DNA from: DATJHM01 sp963777355
GTDB lineage: Bacteria; Chloroflexota; Ktedonobacteria; Ktedonobacterales; Ktedonobacteraceae
Assembly: GCA_963777355.1 (NCBI GenBank)
Contig: CAVZQK010000022.1
Coordinates: 868,001-932,000, forward strand
DNA: 64,000 nt
Direction: 5' to 3'
Part shown: positions 17,897 to 27,171 of the stretch, piece by piece
Numbering within the stretch: position 1 is the stretch's first letter
How the letters are laid out: each line of letters begins with the position of its first letter
Translations under genes and position numbers: made by a program
Notes under the pieces: model-generated
Database searches by the model: none
Told to the model about the DNA's origin: nothing
The model's input: the letters and a program-made list of their open reading frames with translations, nothing else

Positions 17897-19477
17897 TTGG
17901 GTAGAGAAAAAGAAAAACTATCTTCTGTAGATGCCAGAATGCTTACGCGCTTACAACAGTGCGCTGCGTATTTTGCACGCAAGCAGCAAAGCGCCTATAT
18001 TGTAGGTGGCTCGGTTCGGAATTTGTTCTTAGAGGAACCTGCTACCGATTGGGATTTTGCAGTGACCGGGGATGTTCCGTCGTTAGCACGTCACCTCGCC
18101 GACTCCCTACAAGGTTTCTCGGTCCATATGCATCATAAAGCCAGCAGAGTAGTCGTGAAAGAGGAGGGGAAAGAATTTATCTTTGACCTTGCCCCACTAC
18201 ATGGCTCTGCGATTGAGAACGATCTGCTGGAACGAGATTTCACCATAAATGCAATTGCGCTCCCTCTCCCCTCTCTGCTTGACCATCTCCAGACGGGCAC
18301 ACCACTAACAATCATCGATCCGCTGCATGGTAGAGAAGATCTGGAGACACGCACGCTTCGCGCCGTCAATAGCAGAGTGTTTCGCGCAGATCCCCTGCGT
18401 CTGCTCCGCGCAGTCCGCTTTCTCATTCGCTATCGGCTCTCTCTTGAGAGAGAGACGGAGGGCTGGATACAACGAGATGCCTCACTGCTGCTGCACGCGG
18501 CAAGCGAGCGCATTCATGAAGAGATCTATGCGATCTTGAAAGCGCCCGGCGGCACCGCCCATCTGCGCCAACTGGACCAGCTCGGCCTACTGCCAGTCCT
18601 TTTTCCTGAGCTTGAACCGGCGAGGGGAATGCTTCAGCCGGATCTGCACCACTGGGATGTCTTCGATCATTCATTAGAGGCTGTATCGAAGCTGGAATTC
18701 CTGGCGGCGCTTTTGCATACCGAAGAACAGCAGCCAGATCATGAACGAGCACGCGCTCAACTGCCAGGAGATACAACAGGTGATCTGCATGCGCTCCAGG
18801 ATCTGCTCTATGAAGCAGAACAGCAGGACCTTTTTCAACGCGCCCAGATGAGTAGTCCACAGATGAAATTAGGGGCACTTTTACACGATATCGGCAAACC
18901 GCCAACGTATACCGTGCATGAGAGTGGCATGATTCGCTTTCATGGGCATCCCCAGGCTGGTGTACCGCTTACACAGACAATTATGCGCCGCCTGGGCACA
19001 AGCACACAGGATCGACGCCTGGTCCAACAGATCGTCGCCAATCATATGCGTCCAGGACAGCTCAGTCATGACATGGTGACAGAACGCGCTATCCGTCGCT
19101 ATTTTGTAGAGCTTGGTCCGGCGGGACTCCCTGTCGGACTGGTCTCTCTGGCCGATCATCTCGCGATGCGTGGGCCAGAGCCGCTTACAACCGCCTGGCA
19201 ACGCCATCTCTCCACCGTGCGCCTGCTTTTCACGCGTTATATCCGTGAGCGTGAGCTAATCCTGCCGCCGAGGCTGATCCAGGGAGAAGAACTGATTCAT
19301 CGCCTGCGTCTCAAACCAGGGCCGCTGATTGGTCATCTTTTAGGGATCATCGCAGAGGCTCAGGCTGAGGGACAGGTGCATTCAAAAGATGAGGCCATCT
19401 GGCTAGCCGAAGAGTATCTTACCCAGGAAAAAGCAGGCAATAGTGGGGAAAGCAGAAAGCAAGAAAATGCCCAATAA
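17897..19477 (+). CDS. CCA-adding tRNA nucleotidyltransferase / poly(A) polymerase family, with HD domain
   Basis: 526 aa. Class II nucleotidyltransferase head: YIVGGSVRN (34-42) and DWDFAVTGD with the two catalytic aspartates 51 and 53, then RDFTINAIALPL and the RNA/neck domain RADPLRLLRAVRF. The C-terminal part is an HD phosphohydrolase-type domain (LLHDIGKP about 328, FHGHPQAG). This architecture matches bacterial CCA or A-adding enzymes that finish and repair the tRNA 3' end. TTG 17897 with AGGTAAAAAA upstream is the likely start; ATG 17939 would still keep the head domain but has no ribosome binding site. Confidence 0.9.
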   Translation: MGREKEKLSSVDARMLTRLQQCAAYFARKQQSAYIVGGSVRNLFLEEPATDWDFAVTGDVPSLARHLADSLQGFSVHMHHKASRVVVKEEGKEFIFDLAPLHGSAIENDLLERDFTINAIALPLPSLLDHLQTGTPLTIIDPLHGREDLETRTLRAVNSRVFRADPLRLLRAVRFLIRYRLSLERETEGWIQRDASLLLHAASERIHEEIYAILKAPGGTAHLRQLDQLGLLPVLFPELEPARGMLQPDLHHWDVFDHSLEAVSKLEFLAALLHTEEQQPDHERARAQLPGDTTGDLHALQDLLYEAEQQDLFQRAQMSSPQMKLGALLHDIGKPPTYTVHESGMIRFHGHPQAGVPLTQTIMRRLGTSTQDRRLVQQIVANHMRPGQLSHDMVTERAIRRYFVELGPAGLPVGLVSLADHLAMRGPEPLTTAWQRHLSTVRLLFTRYIRERELILPPRLIQGEELIHRLRLKPGPLIGHLLGIIAEAQAEGQVHSKDEAIWLAEEYLTQEKAGNSGESRKQENAQ

Positions 19478-19596
19478 GAACAAATATCCGAACTATTCTG
19501 TTGACAATCAGCCGCTCATGGCGTACCATTACATTGGCTAGATAAGTAGGGACGAGTAGGATTTGACCGTCCTCATGCGCCGATTTGGAGATATTT

Positions 19597-20455
19597 GTGA
19601 AAACTATTGCGATCTGCTACCAGGGACGCAAAGAGGACACATCGCAATTCGCAGCCATACTCGCGCCAAAGCTTCAGGATCAAGGCTACACTGTTCGTTC
19701 AATTGATCTACGAATGGAACAGGAAGAGGGCACTGATCTCGATCTGAAAGGCAGCGATCTGGCGCTAGTGCTGGGCGGCGATGGCACGATTGTTCATGCG
19801 GCTCGTCTCTGTGCTTTCAGTCATATTCCTATTGTAGGGATTAACTTTGGCCGCGTTGGCTTCCTCACCGAGCTTGAACCCAGAGATGTTACGACAAAAC
19901 TGCCGTATTATCTGAATAATGATCCCTCGGTCTGGGTCGACGAACGTGCAATGCTCCATGCTGTCATTGAGCAAGATGAGCAGCGCCAGGAGTTCTTTGC
20001 GCTGAACGACGTAGTTATTGCCAGAGGGATGTGGCCGCGCGGAGTGCAGATTCGTGTCTGGGTTGATGACTATTACTACAACACGAATTATGCTGACGGC
20101 GTGATTCTCTCTACGGCTACAGGCTCTACCGCCTATAATATGGCTGTAGGTGGACCATTGCTTCACCCGCAAGTGCGAAGTATTGTGCTCACGCCCATTG
20201 CGCCCCACCTGGCCTTTGATCGTGCTCTCGTCTTACCCCCAGAAGCTCAGGTAAAACTCCAGATCTTCGCAAAATTCTCAGAATGGGGTTTTATCAGCCG
20301 ATGGTCAGCTCAATCACGAGGTCAAAGATGGTGCCACCATTATGATTCACAAAAGCCAGTACGTAACCCGCTTTTTGAGACGCCAACCACCCACGTATTT
20401 TTATCAAATTATCAACGCCAAGTTGAGGAATGATGGCCTGACGGCTAGCGAGTGA
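19597..20455 (+). CDS. nadK: NAD kinase, frame broken near C-terminus
   Basis: About 285 aa after repair. GGDGTIVHAARL (about 60) is the diacylglycerol-kinase-fold signature, NDVVIARG and the DGVILSTATGSTAYNMAVGG motif form the NAD and catalytic site. From about 20271 the open frame becomes nonsense (SEWGFISRWSAQ), while the next frame gives NSQNGVLSADGQLNHEVKDG and a normal C-terminus ending NDGLTASE at 20455. Removing one A from AAAA at 20271-20274 fixes it. Makes NADP from NAD and ATP. The GTG at 19597 starts MKTIAICYQGRK; its stop overlaps the alternative recN GTG at 20452. Gene pair nadK-recN is common in many bacteria. Confidence 0.9.
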
Positions 20456-20457
20456 CT

Positions 20458-22401
20458 ATGTTACTTGAGTTACACATAAAAGATTTCGCTATTATCGACA
20501 GTCTCCACTTACAACTTAATCGCTTCTTTAATGTTTTTACCGGCGAAACAGGCGCGGGTAAGTCCATCATTATTGACGCGGTCAATGCTCTATTGGGCGG
20601 AAAAGTTGGCACGGAGTTCGTTCGCGCAGGCTGTGACCGCGCTACGATTGAAGGTATCTTTACCATCGATGCGCTTCCACCAGTGCAACTCGCTGCCGAT
20701 TCCTCGCTAGATGACGAGAAAGATTTCCCTGTCACCTCTCTGCTTGAAGCGATGGAACAGGCCGAGCAGCGCCAGCAACGAGCCGCCGATGCCCATAGCG
20801 CCGATGCACGTCTTGCGCTTGCCAGCATCCTGCAAGAATATGGGATCGAGCTAGAAGAGGGGGGCCAATTAATTCTTTCTCGCGATATCAATCGCAGTGG
20901 TCGCACCGTCGCCCGGATCAATGGGCGAGCCTTCTCACAACAGGTCCTGCAACAGATCGCAAGCTGGCTGGTAGATATTCATGGGCAGAGCGAGCATATG
21001 AGCCTGCTCCGTCCCGAACAGCATATCAACTTTCTGGATCGCTATGCCGAAACGCTCGCGCAGCGCGAAGAGCTGGGACAGAAAGTCGCGGAGTGGCGCA
21101 ATACGCGCAAAACCCTGCACTCGTTCCAACAAAATGAGCGCGATCAGGAGAGACGCATAGAATTCTTGAAGTTTGAGCTGGCCGAGATTGAAAAAGCCAA
21201 TCTGCGAGAGGGCGAAGAGGAGGAACTGGAGGAGGAGCGCAAGGTCCTCAGTAACGCAGAACGGCTACGTGAACTATCCACGCTCATCTATGGCTCCATC
21301 AAAGGCTCAGAGCTGGGAAGCGATGATTTTAAGGCCGCGCTCGATCAGCTCACTACCGCTCAACGCGCGATCAATGAACTGGTACGCCTCGATAAAAGCA
21401 TGGCAGAGTACGCCGAGACGCTCTCCGAGGCGATGTATCAGCTCGAAGATGTCGCAACAAGCATCAGCAGCTACGAGAGCGATATCGAGGATGATCCACG
21501 CCGCCTGGCCGATATCGAGGAGCGTCTGGACCTCATTCTGAAGATGCGCCGCAAGTATGGTCATTCTATTGAGGAGATCCTCCAACGTGCTGCCGAAGAC
21601 CAGATCGAACTTGAGAGTATTGTCAATCGCGACGAGATGATCCTGCAATTGCAGAAGCGCGATCAGGAGTTTCGCCGGGAGATTGGTATCCTTGCACAAC
21701 ACCTCTCCATGAAACGCCGCGCCGCAGCCCAGACGCTGGCAACAGCAATGGAGGTGCAATTGAATGATCTCAACATGCGCCGTGCCCGCTTCCGCGTAGA
21801 GATAGAGCAGATCCCCGATGAGGACGGTGTATTCGCCAATATCAATGAGCAAACAGAACAGCTCTATGCCTGTGACCAGACAGGGATAGACCGTGTACAA
21901 TTCCTGATTGCCCCCAATCCTGGCGAACCCTTTAAACCGCTCGCCCGCATTGCATCTGGTGGTGAGACCTCGCGCCTGATGCTAGCCCTGAAAACCATCC
22001 TGGCGGGAGCAGATGCTACCCCGACGCTAATCTTTGATGAGATCGATGCGGGCATCAGCGGACGCAGCGGTCAGGTCGTTGGCGAGAAGCTCTGGCAGCT
22101 CACACGAGATCACCAGGTGATCTGTGTCACCCACCTACCGCAAATTGCCGCCTTTGCAGATACCCACTACAATGTAAATAAGCAGGTTTTCGATAATCGT
22201 ACAATGACTATCGTAAATGAATTGCGGCCCGAACAGCGTATTCGAGAGATTGCCCATATTATGGGTGGCAATGTCACTGAATTTGCCATGAAAAGTGCAG
22301 AGGAAATGCTTGATCGCTCGAATCTGTGGAAAGAGAACTGGAAACGGACGACGCAAGCGCTTCAAGTTCCGTCGCCACGGGCTTCAGTAAAGTCATCCTA
22401 A
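20458..22401 (+). CDS. recN: DNA repair protein RecN
   Basis: 647 aa from ATG 20458. SMC-like ATPase: Walker A GETGAGKS (about 31-38), long coiled coil in the middle, signature SGGETSRLMLALK and Walker B TLIFDEIDAGISG near the C-terminus, followed by the D-loop and VTHLPQIAAFADTHY switch. Acts in recombinational double-strand break repair, probably holding broken ends together. A 23-residue stretch PVQLAADSSLDDEKDFPVT and the EQRQQR segment near residues 80-110 are longer than in many homologues. Overlaps or abuts nadK, which suggests co-transcription. Confidence 0.95.
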   Translation: MLLELHIKDFAIIDSLHLQLNRFFNVFTGETGAGKSIIIDAVNALLGGKVGTEFVRAGCDRATIEGIFTIDALPPVQLAADSSLDDEKDFPVTSLLEAMEQAEQRQQRAADAHSADARLALASILQEYGIELEEGGQLILSRDINRSGRTVARINGRAFSQQVLQQIASWLVDIHGQSEHMSLLRPEQHINFLDRYAETLAQREELGQKVAEWRNTRKTLHSFQQNERDQERRIEFLKFELAEIEKANLREGEEEELEEERKVLSNAERLRELSTLIYGSIKGSELGSDDFKAALDQLTTAQRAINELVRLDKSMAEYAETLSEAMYQLEDVATSISSYESDIEDDPRRLADIEERLDLILKMRRKYGHSIEEILQRAAEDQIELESIVNRDEMILQLQKRDQEFRREIGILAQHLSMKRRAAAQTLATAMEVQLNDLNMRRARFRVEIEQIPDEDGVFANINEQTEQLYACDQTGIDRVQFLIAPNPGEPFKPLARIASGGETSRLMLALKTILAGADATPTLIFDEIDAGISGRSGQVVGEKLWQLTRDHQVICVTHLPQIAAFADTHYNVNKQVFDNRTMTIVNELRPEQRIREIAHIMGGNVTEFAMKSAEEMLDRSNLWKENWKRTTQALQVPSPRASVKSS

Positions 22402-22458
22402 GTCTGCATCTTCTCTCTTCTATGACGGACGGGGCGCTCACTCAGGAAGGGGGTTGAT

Positions 22459-23511
22459 ATGCCTTCAATAGCCATCATTGGCGCAGGATGTAGTGGCCTG
22501 GCCGCAGCCCATACCTTGCAGGATGCAGGCTGGAGTGTGAGCCTTTTTGAGAAGAGCAGTAGTGTTGGAGGGAGAACTGCAACCCGCAAACGCGCAGGCT
22601 TCATCTACGATCATGGTGCCCAATACATCCGGCAAGGTACACCCACCAGCGTCTCTCTTATCACAGAACGCTTTCGCACCCCCGATCTCATCACTATTAG
22701 CAAACCGATCTGGACCTTTGATAGCGCAGACACGATTCAGGAGGGCGACGCCAAACAAAATGCAGAGCCGCGCTGGTCCTATCGTTTCGGTCTGGCCTCG
22801 CTGGCAAAGCGGATGGCGGAAGGACTGACAATTCGGCAAGAGACGCAGATCAGTCAGCTTCAGCCCGGTCCTCAAGGTTGGACACTGCTAGCCACAACAG
22901 GTGAACAATTTGCGCACTTTGATAAAGTCCTGGTAACGATACCAGCAACGCAGGCTTCTGCGCTTATTCAGGCAAGCCAGATAGAGAATGAACTGCATAA
23001 TACGCTCTGCGCCTACCTGGACCGTGCCAGTTATAATCCCTTGATCTCTGTAACATTGGGTTACCAGGCGAGGCTACAAGAGCGTCCCTATTACGCCCTC
23101 GTCAACACAGATAAGGCGCACGCAATCTCCTGGCTCGCCTGGGAGCATGAGAAAGCTCCAGAGCGAGCGCCCGATGGTACGGGCCTCCTCATAGCCCAGA
23201 TGGCTCCTCAATATAGTAAACAGCAATGGCAAACTTCTGATGATGAGCTTATCGTTGACGTTGCAGAGAGAGTCTCTACGCTGCTCCACGAACCATTAAC
23301 ACGCCCTTTCTTCAGCGATCTCAAACGCTGGCGTTACGCGCTCCCCGCCGAAAAGACGGATGCGGAACAGCTCAACGCGCTCTCGCTGCCGCTAGGATTG
23401 GCCTTTTGCGGTGATGCCTTTGTGGGAGGGCGTGTCCATCTCGCGCTTGAACATGGTATACTGGTCGCCGAACAGAGTTTCAGTACCCTCAAACGGGTCG
23501 AGAAAGAATAG
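22459..23511 (+). CDS. FAD-dependent amine oxidase-like (renalase-type) oxidoreductase
   Basis: 350 aa. Rossmann dinucleotide-binding motif IAIIGAGCSGLAAAHTLQ at the N-terminus, the GGRTATRKR arginine region and DHGAQYIR that follows are the renalase/NAD(P)-binding-Rossmann amine oxidase signature; the C-terminal FAD motif LAFCGDAFVGGRVHLALEHG is present. Substrate unknown. RBS AGGAAGGGGG precedes ATG 22459 by a few bases. Same strand as recN and the downstream Nudix gene. Confidence 0.88.
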   Translation: MPSIAIIGAGCSGLAAAHTLQDAGWSVSLFEKSSSVGGRTATRKRAGFIYDHGAQYIRQGTPTSVSLITERFRTPDLITISKPIWTFDSADTIQEGDAKQNAEPRWSYRFGLASLAKRMAEGLTIRQETQISQLQPGPQGWTLLATTGEQFAHFDKVLVTIPATQASALIQASQIENELHNTLCAYLDRASYNPLISVTLGYQARLQERPYYALVNTDKAHAISWLAWEHEKAPERAPDGTGLLIAQMAPQYSKQQWQTSDDELIVDVAERVSTLLHEPLTRPFFSDLKRWRYALPAEKTDAEQLNALSLPLGLAFCGDAFVGGRVHLALEHGILVAEQSFSTLKRVEKE

Positions 23512-23594
23512 AGCACCTGCCGCCCCTGAAGGGAATTTATCCAACAGGAAAAACGAAAAGGTCAAGCGCCCAAGAACAGAGATCAACAGCCGTC

Positions 23595-23623
23595 CCCCCT
23601 GGTCCATTTTCGCTGACAGGGGG
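23595..23623 (+). terminator. Hairpin between oxidoreductase and Nudix genes
   Basis: CCCCCTG and CAGGGGG arms with a 15-nt loop, followed by ATTATTAG rather than a clean T run. May be a weak terminator or attenuator. Confidence 0.4.
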
Positions 23624-23646
23624 ATTATTAGAATTGGAGAATAGTT

Positions 23647-24294
23647 ATGTTGCCCTGGCTTCCGGAGGAGACACAGGCAGAGCTAAACAGGCTTGCTCAA
23701 CAGTACAGTCAGCCCCTGGTCTATATTGCTGATCTGGGGACCTCAAATCACTTCGATCCTCTCAATCAGACAGATCGTTATGGCGAGGTCTGTATGGTGG
23801 TACGGCGGAAAAATGGCCGGATACTGACGATGAAAAAGACCTTCTATCCAGAGAACGCCTACCGTCTGCTGACCGGTGGTATCCATCATGGTGAACCTAT
23901 ATTTACAGCCCTGCTGCGTGAAACGCAAGAAGAGACATCTCTAGAGGTCTCTGTCGAGCGATTTCTGGCAGTTGCGGCCTACAAAACATCTACGACTGGC
24001 GAGACACCGGCATTTTATACTTTTGCGTTCCTGCTCAACGAGCGCGCTGGCACACTTAACGTTCTGGACGAAGACGAGCAGGTTGAGGGCTTCCGCGAGA
24101 TTCTGCCAGAAGAACTGCCGGAACGAGCTGAGTTTCTAGAACATATTCAGGCTCAACCTAGCCAGGCTATTCATGGGAATTGGAGAGACTGGGGCCATTT
24201 TCGCGCTGTTATGCACCGCCTGGTATGGCAGGCGCTCACCAGTCCGGAGAGTCATCAAGGGATGACAACCCGTGCTATAATAGAATTGATCTGA
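23647..24294 (+). CDS. Nudix hydrolase
   Basis: 215 aa. Nudix box GGIHHGEPIFTALLRETQEE followed by TSLEV: Gx5E and REx2EE are intact, but the usual Gly after the second Glu is Ser. The metal-binding glutamates are kept, so hydrolysis of a nucleoside diphosphate-linked substrate is likely; which one cannot be said. Both flanks are longer than in minimal Nudix proteins (about 75 residues before the box). GGAGAATAGTT before ATG 23647. Confidence 0.88.
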   Translation: MLPWLPEETQAELNRLAQQYSQPLVYIADLGTSNHFDPLNQTDRYGEVCMVVRRKNGRILTMKKTFYPENAYRLLTGGIHHGEPIFTALLRETQEETSLEVSVERFLAVAAYKTSTTGETPAFYTFAFLLNERAGTLNVLDEDEQVEGFREILPEELPERAEFLEHIQAQPSQAIHGNWRDWGHFRAVMHRLVWQALTSPESHQGMTTRAIIELI

Positions 24295-24404
24295 TTAAGA
24301 AGAACTCCAGCAAATGCTGTCAACCTTCACCCGGTACGTATTTGGAATAAGCGAATTTGCTCAAAGTGAGCCGGTTCCAGAAACAGAAAAAACGGAAAAC
24401 TTCG

Positions 24405-24605
24405 ATGAGCAAGAAAATTATTAGCACTATTTTGTTATTTAGCGTCTTCATTGGCTTTTTCTGGTGGGGAATGGCGATGATTACCACAACGCTAAGCGCT
24501 CCAAATAAAGATGGCGAAAGTATCATCTATGGCCTGCTATTGTTGGGTTGTGCGGGCTATGCTCTTGTCTCACTCCTGATGCTACCACGCAGAAGACAGC
24601 CCTGA
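24405..24605 (+). CDS. Small two-helix membrane protein
   Basis: 66 aa from ATG 24405. Two hydrophobic helices (IISTILLFSVFIGFFWWG and IIYGLLLLGCAGYALVSLLML) separated by a short polar loop, and a basic tail RRRQP. Frame is open upstream to 24357 but the sequence there is not membrane-like and has no ribosome binding site. No family recognised; no function assigned. Confidence 0.55.
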   Translation: MSKKIISTILLFSVFIGFFWWGMAMITTTLSAPNKDGESIIYGLLLLGCAGYALVSLLMLPRRRQP

Positions 24606-24717
24606 AGGCTCCACCCAATCCCGAACACTTTTTGAAGAGCGAGAGAATCGCCTGGTGAGGTGGAGAGAAGAGTATTTTTACAACTATATTTGGTAGAAGA
24701 ATAAGTAAGGTTTTTTT

Positions 24718-25185
24718 ATGAGTGATGAACTATCAACAACGACGTTGATGATCCGTCTCGCGACTCCTGAAGATCTGGCAAAGGTCGAATATCTGGATAG
24801 CTTGAGTAGCTCGCCCACGCGCAAGATCCATCGTGAGGTGGAGAAATATTTCGGTTCTATTGATCCCTCAACTCACGAGCAGACATTTATCTTCCTGGCG
24901 GAACAGGGCACGACAGCAGTTGGCAAAGCTGAATTGATGGTTCCCCCCGGCGAGACCGTCTCTGGCATCGGCTATATTAAACGTGTTATCATCCACCCGG
25001 AATTTCGAGGTCGAGGTCTGTCACGTCAACTCATGGAGCATGTGGTCACCTTTGCGCGCGACGAACTCCACCTGGCCGCTCTTGACCTCCATGTCCTGGA
25101 GAATAATGTGCCAGCCATTCATCTGTATGAAGCGCTCGGTTTCGCCTTTCAACATCGAGAGCTCTACTATCGCCTGTCATTCTAA
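24718..25185 (+). CDS. GNAT family N-acetyltransferase
   Basis: 155 aa. The acetyl-CoA loop is HPEFRGRGLSRQLMEHV (R/Q-x-x-G-x-G pattern), preceded by the beta4 strand GIGYIKRVII, and the C-terminal ENNVPAIHLYEALGF is the RimI-like motif that carries the conserved Tyr. ATG 24718 follows AAGG. Substrate not known. Confidence 0.9.
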   Translation: MSDELSTTTLMIRLATPEDLAKVEYLDSLSSSPTRKIHREVEKYFGSIDPSTHEQTFIFLAEQGTTAVGKAELMVPPGETVSGIGYIKRVIIHPEFRGRGLSRQLMEHVVTFARDELHLAALDLHVLENNVPAIHLYEALGFAFQHRELYYRLSF

Positions 25186-25395
25186 ACACATCCGCTTTGT
25201 GCTCAGAGCAGAGAAAGATTTGTGACGAAATTCCCTTCACCTTCGTCTTGGAACATAGACCAACAAGCTTCTTTACAAAGAAACACTGCGGGGCAAGAGA
25301 GTTGCCTGTAGATCACAGCTTGTATGGTACTTCAAAGGGAGGGAAGAAAACGCGCGGATGCGCCTCCACCTTTTCTGTATAATCCGCAATATATG

Positions 25396-26935
25396 CGCAT
25401 AGAAATGCAACTAAAAGCGATTATGCAGAACGGAAGGCAAGCGTGTAGAGATATGGAATTGCGTTCTGTACTGACTGAGGCACCCGAAATAGCGCCAGGA
25501 AAAACGGCAAGCTTCAACTATCGTTGGATGCATCATTTCTTTTCAGAAGATGTATCCTTGAAGAATCAGCCGGTCATCGAGATGCAGCGACGTGCCATCT
25601 GGATCGGTATTGCCTTTATTCTGCAAGGCCTTAATGAGATTCCTTTCAGCGCCTTTCTGCCATTTGGAGGCATGGTCCAGTTTTTTTTGATTCTCAGTAG
25701 CTTCTGCGCAATCTGGCAGGCATTTCGCCGAGGGGGACCTAAACAGCGTGCCGCCTACCGTCAGGCGGCGGCAACCTGGCAACGGTTCCTGCTCTTAGTG
25801 CTGATCATCGTTGCAGGAATAGGGACGATACTCTTTGGTCGAGGCCTGATTTTAAGTATCCTCCCGCCCCAGTTTGGCAATGATGGTACCTCTCTTGATA
25901 CAAATGCCGCGATTCTTCTTCTGCAAGGCCGCAATCCCTATACCGATTCTAATATGCTTGACCTGGCACGCCGCTTCCCTATTCAACCCGACTGGACCAC
26001 ACCTTTACGCCAGGGAGAATTTACGAACCGCCTGGATTATCCCACGCTGACAGAGCTTCAGAGCGTGCTGGACACCGATATGAAGGCAGGTACCGCGCCA
26101 GAATTTGAATCTGAAAGTGAGCTATCCCGCCCTCTCATTCCTGACCCTGGTACCATTTACGCTGATGAAAGGCTACAATACACTCCCCTTCTTTCTCCTG
26201 AGCTACCTGGCCCTGATCTTTATTGCCTGGAGGATGATCCGTCCAGAACTGCGGCCCTGGCTGCTTCTGCTCTCTCTCGCAGATATTCCCATGTGGTCCT
26301 CAACAGTCGGCGGCAATCTGGATGTCTTCTATACGCTGCTGATTGTGCTGGCCTGGCTCAGTCGCGAGAAGCGCTGGCAATCTGCCATCCTGCTTGGCCT
26401 TGCAATCGCGAGTAAACAGATCGCCTGGTTCTTTACACCCTATTACCTGATTATGACCTGGCGCACCTATGGCTTTAAAGAGGCCATCTATCGTGGTTCA
26501 ATTGGCGCTCTCGTTGCGCTGGTGATAAACCTACCTTTTATTCTCTGGAACCCACAAGCCTGGCTCTCAGGAGTAATGGCACCAATGCACGATCCGATGT
26601 TTCCGCTGGGAGTGGGAATCATTAGCCTGAGCACCTCACACCTGATTGCCTTCCTGCCCGAAACCGTCTACACGGTCTTAGAACTGCTTGCCATCGTCGT
26701 CTGCCTGGGTATCTACTGGCGCATCTGCCGCAAGTATCCCGAAGCCGCAATGCTGTTAGGCGTCATTCCTCTCTTCTTCGCATGGCGCAGTCTCTCTTCC
26801 TATTTCTACTGTGTCGCCTACCCGCTCTTTATCCTGTTAGCGGCCCGCTATCAAGAGAAGCACCAGCCAGATGCACCACTCACAGAGAGAGAAGAACAGC
26901 CAGACGAAATATTCGGTCTTCCTACCGCCGTCTGA
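25396..26935 (+). CDS. Multi-span membrane glycosyltransferase (GT-C/DUF2029-like), frame broken
   Basis: About 510 aa after repair. N-terminal soluble segment, two or three helices (IWIGIAFILQGLNEIPFSAF, FLLLVLIIVAGIGTILFG), then the conserved-looking lumenal loop with LLLQGRNPYTD, and about eight more helices ending near VAYPLFILLAARY. The loop then multi-span layout resembles GT87/DUF2029 mannosyltransferases that use polyprenyl-phosphate sugars; this is a family-level guess. The first frame fails after 26110 and the other (KVSYPALSFLTLVPFT) continues to 26935; dropping one A of AAA at 26114-26116 joins them. Start is unclear: the frame is open from 25324, with no good ribosome binding site before any candidate. 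Confidence 0.75.
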
Positions 26936-27171
26936 TCCGCTTCGCACCTCTTACGGAGCAAGCCGGATCGTTGATAAGGACGGTCAGAGACTCCCAGAGG
27001 GGGTACAGTCAACAGGGAAATCCTACGATTCTCGGCGGGAAGAGATGGGAAAGATGCGGATTTATTGATGCGATAGCGGCATTCTTTCCTTCTCGACTCT
27101 TCTCGCGCTTCGTGGTACAATCCACAGGATATGAAAGATGATCATGTTGTTGCGAGGAGAGTAGATCTACT